DNA of 64,000 bases from Phyllobacterium calauticae (GTDB lineage Bacteria > Pseudomonadota > Alphaproteobacteria > Rhizobiales > Rhizobiaceae): contig NZ_JAGENB010000004.1 in the NCBI RefSeq assembly GCF_019991125.1, positions 372,001 to 436,000 on the forward strand. Direction: 5' to 3'. The position numbers were made by a program, and so were the translations under genes. Under the pieces are notes generated by a model that worked only from the letters and a program-made list of their open reading frames with translations, made no database searches and was not told the DNA's origin. This document shows, one piece after another, positions 55,186 to 63,622 of this stretch; positions within the stretch are counted from its first letter, which is position 1; each line of letters opens with the position of its first letter.

Positions 55186-56940
55186 TTACATCTTTGACGC
55201 GCCGAGCGCGAAAGCGTCGGCGAGGACACGATAGACGTCGCTCTGTTCCATGTAACCACGGAAGCCTTCTGCACCCGGGCCAACGGCCTGCAGCACGACA
55301 TCGTCTACCGCATGAACGCCGCTATCCTCATCGCGCGGGATGTTGCCCTGGACAAAGACGGCACCCGGCACGTCCTTGTAAGCTTCGTTGGCGACGTATT
55401 CCTTCTTCTCGTTCTGGATCGCCGGAACGAAAGGACCATCGAGCTTCGGACGGAAGGTCTCGTAGTGGTCAGGACCGTTGTTGGCCGCGATGAACAGACG
55501 GCGGGAGACATCGATGCGGTCCGGATAACCGTCCCCGTCTTTGTCCTCGTAGTTCGGGAAGCCCGCGGCGGCATAGGTGCCGACCTTGTCGCGCATTTCC
55601 GTGCCCGGCTTATCGTCATCGACGGTGCCGATGATCGAAACGCCATGGGTATGGTCACCGGTGACGACGATCAGCGTATCCGGATTCTTCGCCTGGAATT
55701 CGCGTGCAGCCGCGATGGCCTTGTCGAATTCGATCGTATCAACCAAAGCGCGATCCCAATCGAGGGGATGGCTCATCTTGTCGATGGATGCAGCCTCCAC
55801 CATCAGGAAGAAGCCATCCGGATTCTTCGACAGCCTGTCGAGCGCCACCTTGGTCATATCGACCAGGCCCGGCTGGTTGGGAAACTTGTCGACGGTACCC
55901 TTTTTGAGGAATTCGCGATCGAGCGTGACGTCGAGGTTGCCGGTGTGGAAGAGGCCGAGCAGCTTGCCCTGGTTCGAGCCGGCCGCGGCGGCCAGTTCAT
56001 TCTTGTCGGTGGCGAGGGCGTAACCGGCCTCCTTGAAGAGCGCGATGTAGTCCTTGTCGTCCTTGCGCTTCGAACCGGGCACGTCCTTGGCCAGGAAGTA
56101 GGCCGAGCCACCACCGAGCAGCACGTCCGGCTTGACGTTGTACATCATGCCGACGATGTCGGCCTTGTCAGAGCGCTTGCGCGTATGGGAAACGAGCGCG
56201 GCAGGTGTCGCGTCCTGGACTTCGGATGTCGTCACGATGCCGAGCGACTTCTTGCCGGTGCGGCGCAGAGCCTCACCGATCGTTTCGACCTTGGGGTCGT
56301 CCTGGCTGGCCGGCGTGCGGTCAGCATAGACGCCGAGCGCGTTTACCGCGGACTTGTGGCCGGTCATATAGGCCGACATGGTGTTGGCGCTGTCGGTAGC
56401 GATGGCCGAGGTCGAGGAGGTGCCGATGAAGGCGACGGGCGGAATGTCATCCATGGCAAGGCGGCCATTGGCCTTTCCCTCGGTCATGCCCTTGGACATG
56501 AGGCGGGCACCGGTGCGATGCGCAACGGAAAGGCCGTCACCCAAAAGGAAGATGATGTTCTTGGCCTTGGGCGTGTCAGACGTTGTGTATACATCCCAGC
56601 CGACCGACTTCTTCTCATCGCCAGCCGATACCTCGACCTTGTACTGGCCGGGCTTTGCAAGCTTGATGTCGCGCAGGATGAGCGCGGATCCGAGTACCTT
56701 GTCTTCAGCGCCCTTCTCCTCGGCGACGAATTGGGCGGTCTTGCCGAAAACGGCGTCGTAGCTCTCGCCGTTGATCGTGACTTTCACGTCTTCCGGCTTC
56801 ACGACCTTGCTGAATTCAACCTTGAAATCGAATGGCGAGCCTGCAAGGACCGTGGCCCGGTCCAGCGGATAGATCGTTGTCGCATGGGCTGCCCCGGACA
56901 AGAGTGCCGCCGACGCCACCGCAAGAAAAAGTTTACGCAT
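55186..56940 (-). CDS. exported alkaline phosphatase (PhoA superfamily)
   Basis: 584-aa protein. The signal peptide is 1-20 (MRKLFLAVASAALLSGAAHA). An Ig-like N-terminal region of about 100 residues comes next, and then the phosphatase domain: NIIFLLGDGLSVAH (metal), ATDSANTMSAYMTG (the Ser nucleophile in TDSA), FFLMVEAASIDKMSH, VVTGDHTHG. Two zinc and one magnesium ion are expected. It releases phosphate from monoesters in the periplasm. It is the first gene of the four-gene operon down to 52695, and a Pho-box-like repeat stands upstream. Confidence 0.9.
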   Translation of the reverse strand: MRKLFLAVASAALLSGAAHATTIYPLDRATVLAGSPFDFKVEFSKVVKPEDVKVTINGESYDAVFGKTAQFVAEEKGAEDKVLGSALILRDIKLAKPGQYKVEVSAGDEKKSVGWDVYTTSDTPKAKNIIFLLGDGLSVAHRTGARLMSKGMTEGKANGRLAMDDIPPVAFIGTSSTSAIATDSANTMSAYMTGHKSAVNALGVYADRTPASQDDPKVETIGEALRRTGKKSLGIVTTSEVQDATPAALVSHTRKRSDKADIVGMMYNVKPDVLLGGGSAYFLAKDVPGSKRKDDKDYIALFKEAGYALATDKNELAAAAGSNQGKLLGLFHTGNLDVTLDREFLKKGTVDKFPNQPGLVDMTKVALDRLSKNPDGFFLMVEAASIDKMSHPLDWDRALVDTIEFDKAIAAAREFQAKNPDTLIVVTGDHTHGVSIIGTVDDDKPGTEMRDKVGTYAAAGFPNYEDKDGDGYPDRIDVSRRLFIAANNGPDHYETFRPKLDGPFVPAIQNEKKEYVANEAYKDVPGAVFVQGNIPRDEDSGVHAVDDVVLQAVGPGAEGFRGYMEQSDVYRVLADAFALGASKM

Positions 56941-56974
56941 TTCATACCCCCAACTTGGTTAGCTTCCCCTCTCC

Positions 56975-57009
56975 TTTATAAATCCCGGATGACAGCCAGA
57001 TGAAATCAC
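56975..57009 (-). promoter_or_regulatory. candidate Pho box and -10 of the alkaline phosphatase promoter
   Basis: On the minus strand TTTCATC and TGTCATC are spaced exactly 11 bases (56988-57009), like the repeated halves of a PhoB box. A TATAAA -10 element follows (56975-56980). The second half-site matches the consensus well, the first less so. Confidence 0.45.
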
Positions 57010-57064
57010 GCCGGTTTTTACAACCCGTGAGTTCACAGGATGCAACGATCGCTGCAGCTTTATT

Positions 57065-57589
57065 TCAGAACTTGCGGTGGGGCGCTGTCATGTCTGAAGC
57101 CCACGGCCGCACATATTTGCGCAGCGCCTTAAGACTCTGAAAAGTCTCGCGCCCTGCGTGTTCATCTACATACAACGGACAAATGGCCGAGCCGTTTCGG
57201 GCTAAATTGAATCCGTCAAACAGCAGATTTAATGATTTGAGGTGGAGGAGAAACTTGTAGAGGGATCCGCGAAACCCGGTGATCAGAGACCAGCTGTACA
57301 AAATCGCCGGTGATCGGAAAAAACGATCGTTTGTTGTTTCCGCCAAAAGGCGTATCCGCAAATTGGATAAGTTCCTTTGTAAATGCCGATGAGAGCCTGT
57401 TTGAGATCGTTTCGATTCGAGGCAATAATTCCGCAATCGCTCATCCAGGTCTTTGAAATCAACAATACAATGATCGCTTTGATGGGATACGAACCGAAAA
57501 GTCCGTGGAGTTTCTTTGCCCGCCGTCGAACGATGTTTCTGACGCATCTTATTGCAGAAACCGCAAGATAATATGATTGAATATGTCAT
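57065..57589 (-). other. unassigned AT-richer stretch with an open frame of doubtful reality
   Basis: The ~580 bases between the phosphatase promoter and the iron-box region are poorer in GC than the surroundings. A 174-codon frame on the minus strand is open, but it lacks a clear ribosome site, is rich in Arg, Ser, His and Cys, and matches no family I know. It overlaps the candidate iron box at its start, which argues against it being a gene. It may be degraded DNA. Confidence 0.25.
57574..57588. promoter_or_regulatory. iron-responsive (IRO/RirA-type) box
   Basis: TGA at 57574-57576 and TCA at 57586-57588 are separated by exactly nine bases (TTGAATATG), the TGA-N9-TCA iron-responsive operator known in Rhizobiales. 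It lies 54 bases upstream of the siderophore-binding protein start, in AT-rich promoter-like sequence. Confidence 0.6.
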
Positions 57590-57641
57590 GTTTATTGGCT
57601 AAAGCGGTATACAGTTACACGCAGTCAGGAAAGATGCCGTC

Positions 57642-58607
57642 ATGTTTGGTAAGGGCCTCAAGTCTCTTTGTGCAATCGGTTTGCTCGGCCTTCTAACCGC
57701 AGCATCGGCGTCGGCCGACAATGCAAAAACATTGTCAATTGTCGATGATCGTGGAACCACCATCGAAGTTCCCGCTAATCCCAAGCGTATCGCCTCCATT
57801 TCCTACTTTGCTACCGACGTGGCATTTGCGCTTGGCGTCAAACCGGTCGCAACGACCTATATGGCAGCCGGCCGCGAGCCCGATTTTCTTCTCGGCCTGA
57901 CAAAGCAGATCAAACAGATCGGCCAGCGTGCCAAACCCAATCTGGAACTGCTGTCGGAAGCAAAGCCCGACATCATCATTGCCATGCGCCGCTACACGAT
58001 TGGCAATGCCGAGCAATTGCAGAAGATCGCACCCTACGTGGCCTACAATATGGAGCTTTTGAGCGAAAGCGATCGCGAGATTTCCCAGCTTGCACAGGTG
58101 CTGGGCAAGCAGGAACGCGGTACGGAACTCAATGCCGCTTTCCGGCAGCACCTTGCCGAGTACAGCACCAAAGCGCCGAAGGACGTGCATCCGCGCTTTC
58201 AGATCATGTGGGCCGGAGATACGCCATGGTCCTTCCACACGGAGAATACAACGGCCTCGATCGTTGCCGCGCTTGGCGGTGACAACATTGCGGGACCGAT
58301 GCGCCAAGGCGGGCCGTTCGGTGTGGAGCTGAGCCTTGAGACCATGCTTGAAAAAGACCCGGAGGTCATTTTCGTCTATGATTCCGGTCCGGATCGTCCG
58401 CACGAGAACAATCCGATCTGGAAGCAGCTTTCGGCGGTCAAGAATGGCCGCGTTTTCTATGTCGGTGATCATTGGGTTGAAGCCAATGGTCCGATAGCCC
58501 GCGAAATCGTTTTGCGTGAAGCGGCACACTATCTGTATCCGGAGACCTTTCCAAAGGTGGATGTCAAAGCCGAGGCGGCAAAATTGATCCCTGCCGATAT
58601 CCAGTAG
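57642..58607 (+). CDS. iron-siderophore ABC transporter substrate-binding protein
   Basis: 321-aa FecB/FepB-type periplasmic binding protein. The signal peptide is ~1-25 (AIGLLGLLTAASASA). TIEVPANPKRIASISYFATD, then KPNLELLSEAKPDIIIA and SLETMLEKDPEVIFVYDSG are typical of the siderophore/heme/cobalamin clade. It is the first of four genes in order binding protein, permease, permease, ATPase. The ligand is not fixed by sequence, and no TonB receptor is nearby. Confidence 0.88.
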   Translation: MFGKGLKSLCAIGLLGLLTAASASADNAKTLSIVDDRGTTIEVPANPKRIASISYFATDVAFALGVKPVATTYMAAGREPDFLLGLTKQIKQIGQRAKPNLELLSEAKPDIIIAMRRYTIGNAEQLQKIAPYVAYNMELLSESDREISQLAQVLGKQERGTELNAAFRQHLAEYSTKAPKDVHPRFQIMWAGDTPWSFHTENTTASIVAALGGDNIAGPMRQGGPFGVELSLETMLEKDPEVIFVYDSGPDRPHENNPIWKQLSAVKNGRVFYVGDHWVEANGPIAREIVLREAAHYLYPETFPKVDVKAEAAKLIPADIQ

Positions 58608-58617
58608 CGATATCTCC

Positions 58618-59643
58618 TTGGCACGGCGGCACGCAGCAGGCATGGGACGGTCATTGGTCGTGACCACACTCATCGTGGCGGCAACCCTGTTTGTGATTGT
58701 TACCGGCCTGCTCGTCGGGGCCAAACCGCTTGGACTGTCCAAACTGTGGCCGGTGCTCCTGTCGCCGGATGGAAAGATCGATTCCATTCTTGTCTGGTCG
58801 CTGCGCCTGCCCCGCAGCCTTGCTGCCGTCGTTGCCGGTGCTGGCCTCGCCGTCTCGGGGTATCTCCTGCAGGCGCTGACCCGCAATCCGCTGGCTGGTC
58901 CCGATATTACCGGCGTTGCATCGGGCGCGGTGGCACCCATCGTCTTCTGTTTCGTATTCCTGCCATGGATTTCGTCGGTGTATTATCCCTTTGTCGGACT
59001 GGCAGGCGGTTTGGCCGCCGCTTCCGTCACCCTTTGGGTATCGCGCGGCGGCGAGGGACGACCACTGCATCTTGCACTCGGTGGCATCAGCATCTCCCTT
59101 TTCCTGGGCGCGGCAACGACCTATGTGCTGCTCTTGAGCGGACCGCAAGCGCCATCCCTGCTCTTCTGGCTGTCCGGTGGTTTTCAAGGCAGATCGTGGC
59201 CGCACCTTCTATACATGACACCGTGGGTGCTCGGCGGCCTGGCCGGCGCCTTTGCGTGCCACCGCATCATCGGCATGCTTGCTCTGAGTGAACATGCATC
59301 CATTGGCATGGGACTGAACATGCGTTTCTGGAAACCGGTCCTGCTGCTGTTCGCCGTGCTTCCCGTTGCAGGTGTCGCGCCGATCGCCGGGCCGGTTGCC
59401 TTTGTCGGCCTTGTCTCGCCGCACATCGCCCGCCTGCTCAAACCGCATAACATCGGCTGGTCCATTGCGCTGACCGCGGCCATCGGTGCGTTGATGGTCG
59501 TGACTGCCGACGTCATCGCACGCAGCGTCGCCTTACCGCGCGAGCTGCCAGTGGGTATTATCACAGCGCTGCTCGGGGGCCCCTTCTTTATCTATCTGGT
59601 CCAGACACGCCGCTTTTCGCTGAAAGGCGGGCAGTCACGATGA
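58618..59643 (+). CDS. iron-siderophore ABC permease (FecC/FecD type)
   Basis: FecCD-family permease (341 aa from a TTG at 58618; an ATG at 58642 is an alternative eight codons in). The markers are LRLPRSLAAVVAGAGLAVSG, YLLQALTRNPLAGPDITGV and the C-terminal GPVAFVGLVSPHIARLL. About ten membrane helices are expected. It ends with a four-base overlap into the second permease. Confidence 0.87.
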   Translation: MARRHAAGMGRSLVVTTLIVAATLFVIVTGLLVGAKPLGLSKLWPVLLSPDGKIDSILVWSLRLPRSLAAVVAGAGLAVSGYLLQALTRNPLAGPDITGVASGAVAPIVFCFVFLPWISSVYYPFVGLAGGLAAASVTLWVSRGGEGRPLHLALGGISISLFLGAATTYVLLLSGPQAPSLLFWLSGGFQGRSWPHLLYMTPWVLGGLAGAFACHRIIGMLALSEHASIGMGLNMRFWKPVLLLFAVLPVAGVAPIAGPVAFVGLVSPHIARLLKPHNIGWSIALTAAIGALMVVTADVIARSVALPRELPVGIITALLGGPFFIYLVQTRRFSLKGGQSR

Positions 59644-60674
59644 CCGTGTCCGCTCCCGTTCACCGCCCTTCCCTGTTTGGACCATTGTTGGCGCTGCTCG
59701 CCATGATGGTGCTCGTCCTTGTCGCCGCGGTGTTTCTGGGCGTTGCCGACATTCCGCCTGGAGATGTAGCAGCCGTCCTGACCGGACATGGCTCCGATGA
59801 AGCCAGATCGATCATTCTGGATATCCGGCTGCCGCGCATTGTCACCGGTATCCTGGCCGGGATTCATTTTGCCGTGGCTGGCCTCCTGCTGCAGACCATC
59901 ACCCGCAATCCGCTCGCCGATCCGTCCATCATGGGGATTTCACAGGGCGCGACCCTGGCCGTCACCGTCTTCCTTGTCTTCACCGTTTACATCTCTGAGC
60001 CGGGCTCCAACACGCTTGCCGCGCTGCCCCTTGCATGGCTTCCCGCGATCGGCACACTGGGCGGCATGGCAGCGGGCGGCCTTATCTACGTCCTCGCCTT
60101 CCGGCTTGATTTGGGGCCGCTCCGGATTACGCTTTGCGGCATTGCAATCGGTGCCGTGTTGCATGCCGCCGCGATTGGACTGATTGCCGGCTGGGGCTCG
60201 GCGCGCATTGAAATCCTGCTGGAATGGCTGTCCGGCAGCCTTTATGCGCGCAGCTGGACCCACGCCCTGTTCCTTGTGCCTTTCACAATCGCCGGGCTCG
60301 CAGCGCTCCCGGCCCTGCGGCGTTCCATAGACCTGCTGCGGTTCGACCCCACGGTCGCGCGCTCCTTCGGCCTCTCCTATCGCAAACAGTTTTCAATCGT
60401 CCTGCTGTTGTCGTGCGCACTTGCGGCAAGTGCGGTCGGTGCCGTTGGCCCCATCATCTTTGTCGGTCTTGTCGTTCCCCATCTCGCCCGTTTTTTGGTG
60501 GGCCGTCATTTCGCCCTTGTGCTGCCGCTGACCATTGCCCTTGGCGCATTTATCGTCACGCTGGGTGATCTCCTCGGCCGGCTGCTCGGGCAGGCCGAAG
60601 AGATTCCGATCGGGGTGATCACGGCCCTGTTCGGTGTGCCTGTATTGATCGCACTCCTGCGCAAAATACCTTGA
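59640..60674 (+). CDS. iron-siderophore ABC permease (FecC/FecD type), second subunit
   Basis: 344-aa FecCD-family permease starting in an ATGA overlap. The markers are IRLPRIVTGILAGIHFAVAG, LLLQTITRNPLADPSIMGIS and GPIIFVGLVVPHLARFLVGR. It forms the membrane channel as a heterodimer with the preceding permease. Confidence 0.9.
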   Translation: MTVSAPVHRPSLFGPLLALLAMMVLVLVAAVFLGVADIPPGDVAAVLTGHGSDEARSIILDIRLPRIVTGILAGIHFAVAGLLLQTITRNPLADPSIMGISQGATLAVTVFLVFTVYISEPGSNTLAALPLAWLPAIGTLGGMAAGGLIYVLAFRLDLGPLRITLCGIAIGAVLHAAAIGLIAGWGSARIEILLEWLSGSLYARSWTHALFLVPFTIAGLAALPALRRSIDLLRFDPTVARSFGLSYRKQFSIVLLLSCALAASAVGAVGPIIFVGLVVPHLARFLVGRHFALVLPLTIALGAFIVTLGDLLGRLLGQAEEIPIGVITALFGVPVLIALLRKIP

Positions 60675-60682
60675 GGACCAGA

Positions 60683-61492
60683 ATGCCCCTTTCCTGCTCG
60701 CAACTGTCGGTTTTTTATGGTCGCCGCAAGGCGTTGAACAGCTTCAACCTTGATCTGAAGCCCGGAGAGATACGGGCCCTCATCGGCCCCAACGGTTCCG
60801 GCAAAAGCACCGCGCTTCAGGCAATTGCCGGCTTGATCACGTCGCACGAGGGGCAGGTGGAAATCAACGGCAAGCCTGCCAGAGAAATGTCGCGGCGGAC
60901 CTTGGCAAAACAGCTGGCGTTCTTGCCGCAGCAGCCGTCGGCTCCGGACGAGATGACCGTCGAACAGCTTGTGCGGCAAGGCCGCTATCCCCATGTCGGT
61001 CTGTTTCGCAGCTACAGCAGTCACGATGAACGGGCGATAGAATGGGCGTTGGAAAGCACGGGGCTGGCCAATCTGGCGGACCGGAGCCTGCACGAATTGT
61101 CCGGGGGCGAACGGCAGCGCGCCTGGATATCGGCGGCGCTTGCCCAGGAAGCCCAAATCCTGCTGCTGGACGAGCCTACATCCTTCCTCGATATCGGCTT
61201 TCAGGTGGAAGTGCTCAATCTGGTGCACCGCCTCAGCCGCGAAAGAGGCGTGACAATCATCATAGCCATTCACGACATCAACCAGGCCATCTCGATCAGC
61301 GACCGCATTTCTCTATTGGAAAAGGGCCATCTGCTCTTCGACGGCGAACCGGACGAGCTCGCCGGGAGCGGGCTCATCGAGAAGGTATTCCGCGTGCGGG
61401 GCAATTTTGTCCGCATCGCGCCCGGCAGCCGCCCTCATTTCGATATCGAGTTCATCCGGTCCCAAATTACGGTTTCACCAGCCGGAAAATGA
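60683..61492 (+). CDS. iron-siderophore ABC ATP-binding protein (FecE type)
   Basis: 269-aa ATPase. The ATG at 60683 (MPLSCSQLSVFYG) has GAGGA 6-10 bases before it; a TTG at 60671 is possible but adds nothing conserved. Walker A GPNGSGKSTALQAIAG, Q-loop LPQQPSAPDEMTVE, signature LSGGERQRAWISAAL and Walker B LLLDEPTSFLD are present. It overlaps the convergent methyltransferase gene by 26 bases. Confidence 0.9.
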   Translation: MPLSCSQLSVFYGRRKALNSFNLDLKPGEIRALIGPNGSGKSTALQAIAGLITSHEGQVEINGKPAREMSRRTLAKQLAFLPQQPSAPDEMTVEQLVRQGRYPHVGLFRSYSSHDERAIEWALESTGLANLADRSLHELSGGERQRAWISAALAQEAQILLLDEPTSFLDIGFQVEVLNLVHRLSRERGVTIIIAIHDINQAISISDRISLLEKGHLLFDGEPDELAGSGLIEKVFRVRGNFVRIAPGSRPHFDIEFIRSQITVSPAGK

Positions 61493-62147
61493 CCTTGGTC
61501 TGCGTGTAATAGGTAAGCGCATCGGCAAAATCCGGCATCCAGCCATCGGCGACAAAGGGAATGAAGCCGTCAAACTCGAGTTTGCGCGCCGATACCTCGA
61601 ACCCAGCACCCTCAAACACCCGGGCATAGTCAGTAATGGAGCGATCCTGCACGACCGTGTTGGTCTTCTCAGCAACAAGGTCACGCCATTTCGGCCACAA
61701 CGGATTATCCGTATGGCAACCGGTGACCGCGTAGTAAACACCCCCGGGCTTCAGACTCCGCCATATATCGCGCGCATGCGCTTCGATGTCGGCAACGAGA
61801 TAGATCACCTCATGGCTGATCGCCAGATCGAACTCGCCATCCCAGCCCTCGACATGGGCGGCGGCCTGGTACTGAACGGGCAGATTACCCTTGAGGTCAT
61901 TGGCCCTTGCGATTGATTGCTCGGCAATATCAACTCCGAGGGCCTTGCGAAACGGCCGGATTGCGTAGAGGTGGCGCAGCAGTCCACCTTGATTGCAGCC
62001 GAAATCCAGCACTGCCTTTCCGGAAAGATCCCGTTCCGGTAAAAGGCCGATCAAATGCCGCCAGATCGGCGCATGCCCGTCGGCCATGGCATCCTCGGCG
62101 TCAGGATCAATGTACCACGTGCTGATTTTTGGTGTGCTGCTGTGCAT
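61467..62147 (-). CDS. class I SAM-dependent methyltransferase
   Basis: 226-aa methyltransferase. Motif I VLDFGCNQGGLLRHL is near residue 46, GVDIAEQSIARAND near 72 and LAISHEVIYLVAD near 108. The following LKPGGVYYAVTG is the usual strand-4 motif. The substrate is unknown. It is convergent with, and overlaps, the siderophore ATPase, so a link to iron uptake is only positional. Confidence 0.83.
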   Translation of the reverse strand: MHSSTPKISTWYIDPDAEDAMADGHAPIWRHLIGLLPERDLSGKAVLDFGCNQGGLLRHLYAIRPFRKALGVDIAEQSIARANDLKGNLPVQYQAAAHVEGWDGEFDLAISHEVIYLVADIEAHARDIWRSLKPGGVYYAVTGCHTDNPLWPKWRDLVAEKTNTVVQDRSITDYARVFEGAGFEVSARKLEFDGFIPFVADGWMPDFADALTYYTQTKVIFRLVKP

Positions 62148-62261
62148 GGGAATCTCCGGTCATGTGTTGATGCACTTTTACACATTCCCGGAGGAGCACA
62201 ACAGGAACTGCGGCAACATTGTTGCCTGCCAGACGGATAAATGTTGCGGGCTTCTGGTCAT

Positions 62262-63455
62262 TCACCCCGCTTCCCGGCCCCGGCTGTAGTCTTCAGACGA
62301 AACCTTCTCCATCCAGGTTACGGTGTTGCCATCGAGTGCCTCCGATATCGCAAAATGCACCATCGGTTGATCAGCCGTCGCACCGTGCCAATGTTTTACC
62401 ATCGGTGGAATCCAGACAACGTCGCCCGGCTCCATGAGCTGGACCATACCGCCTTCTTTCTGAACCCAGCCCTTCCCCGAAACAACGAAGAGTGTCTGGC
62501 CGAGGGGGTGCATATGCCAGGCCGTATGGGCACCCGGTTCGAATGATACGGTAGCCCCGCCTATGCGGGCAGCGCCGTCGCCCTTGTAGGCAGATGACAC
62601 CTGGACCTTGCCGGTGAAGCGTTCCTCGGGGCCGCTCACAGGTTGGCTGCCGTGCTTGATTACTTTGATATCGGCACCGGCTGGTATATGCGCGGCGGCG
62701 GCGTCCCTGCTTGCCAAAACCGTTTTGAGAACTGGCACCGCAGACATGGCACGCGGCCAACCGGCATAGAATCCGGCATGGGTAATGGCTTCAGCCGCCT
62801 CTTCCCGTGTCAGTCCGTTATCCATGGCACGGCCCAGATGGAACGCCAGTTGGTCGAGTTGCCCCATCGCTATCAGCGCTGTCATCGTAACCAGGCTCCG
62901 GTCGCGGGCCGACAGATCCGGGCGTTGCCACAGATCGCCGAACAGTGCCCGGTTGGTGAGATCGGCAAGGGCGGGCGCGGTCGGCGCCACGTTGGCAGCC
63001 ACGGACGCGCTACGGGCAGCTTCTGCCGCAGCATCTAGCTGGATAAGTGCATCGTCGCTATCCCTGACGGGCGCGATCTTCAGCTCGTCAAAGACCTTCT
63101 TGATCTCTGCCACAGCCGACATCGCATTGGGCCAGCCGGAATAGAATGCCAGGTGCGTGACCACTTCGCCCACTTCCCGAGCCTCGACGCCGTTTTCCAG
63201 CGCCCGCTTCACATGGTTGGCCAGAACGTGCCCCTTCCCGGTCGAGATCAGCACGGAAATGGTGACCAGGCTGCGGTCACGCGGGCTCAGATCCCTGCGC
63301 TTCCACACTTCGCCGAACAGAACATCATCGGTGAAATGGCCAAGCCCGGGCGCAACGTCGTAGACAGCCGGCGGAGCCACGCGGGGGTTCTGCTGCGCTT
63401 CAGCGCCCGTGGCTGCGAATGCCGACATAGCAAGACTTGTGGCGATGGCTTTCAC
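62262..63455 (-). CDS. exported protein with two carboxymuconolactone-decarboxylase domains and a cupin
   Basis: 397-aa protein. The signal peptide is ~1-21 ([14 protein letters not shown]). Two CMD-like repeats follow, each with DLSxRDRSLVT (residues ~55-120 and ~180-245) and an internal [10 protein letters not shown] or [10 protein letters not shown]. They lack the CxxC pair of alkylhydroperoxidase AhpD. From about residue 290 a cupin has [19 protein letters not shown] and [12 protein letters not shown], with His ligands for a metal. The enzymatic role is unknown. It is divergent from a LysR gene that probably controls it. Confidence 0.83.
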   Translation of the reverse strand: MKAIATSLAMSAFAATGAEAQQNPRVAPPAVYDVAPGLGHFTDDVLFGEVWKRRDLSPRDRSLVTISVLISTGKGHVLANHVKRALENGVEAREVGEVVTHLAFYSGWPNAMSAVAEIKKVFDELKIAPVRDSDDALIQLDAAAEAARSASVAANVAPTAPALADLTNRALFGDLWQRPDLSARDRSLVTMTALIAMGQLDQLAFHLGRAMDNGLTREEAAEAITHAGFYAGWPRAMSAVPVLKTVLASRDAAAAHIPAGADIKVIKHGSQPVSGPEERFTGKVQVSSAYKGDGAARIGGATVSFEPGAHTAWHMHPLGQTLFVVSGKGWVQKEGGMVQLMEPGDVVWIPPMVKHWHGATADQPMVHFAISEALDGNTVTWMEKVSSEDYSRGREAG

Positions 63456-63622
63456 GGTGCTTCTCCTTGTTGGTAGATCCGGCGGCTCCTGGAATCGCCG
63501 ATGGCCTGAGTTCTACGTGGGCATGGCGCGGGGCGCCGCCGGGCATTGAGGCGAACTTACTCCTAGCCGATTAGCTCGACTAGATGCTAAGAACCAATTG
63601 GACTTATATTGAGGATTCATCA

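Noticed and set aside
55312-57003. A 563-codon open frame on the plus strand
   Set aside because: It is antisense to the alkaline phosphatase along its whole length and has no family motifs; it arises from GC-biased codons.
57065-57589. Possible new 174-aa gene
   Set aside because: No ribosome site, odd composition, no family and overlap with the iron box; kept only as a doubtful stretch.
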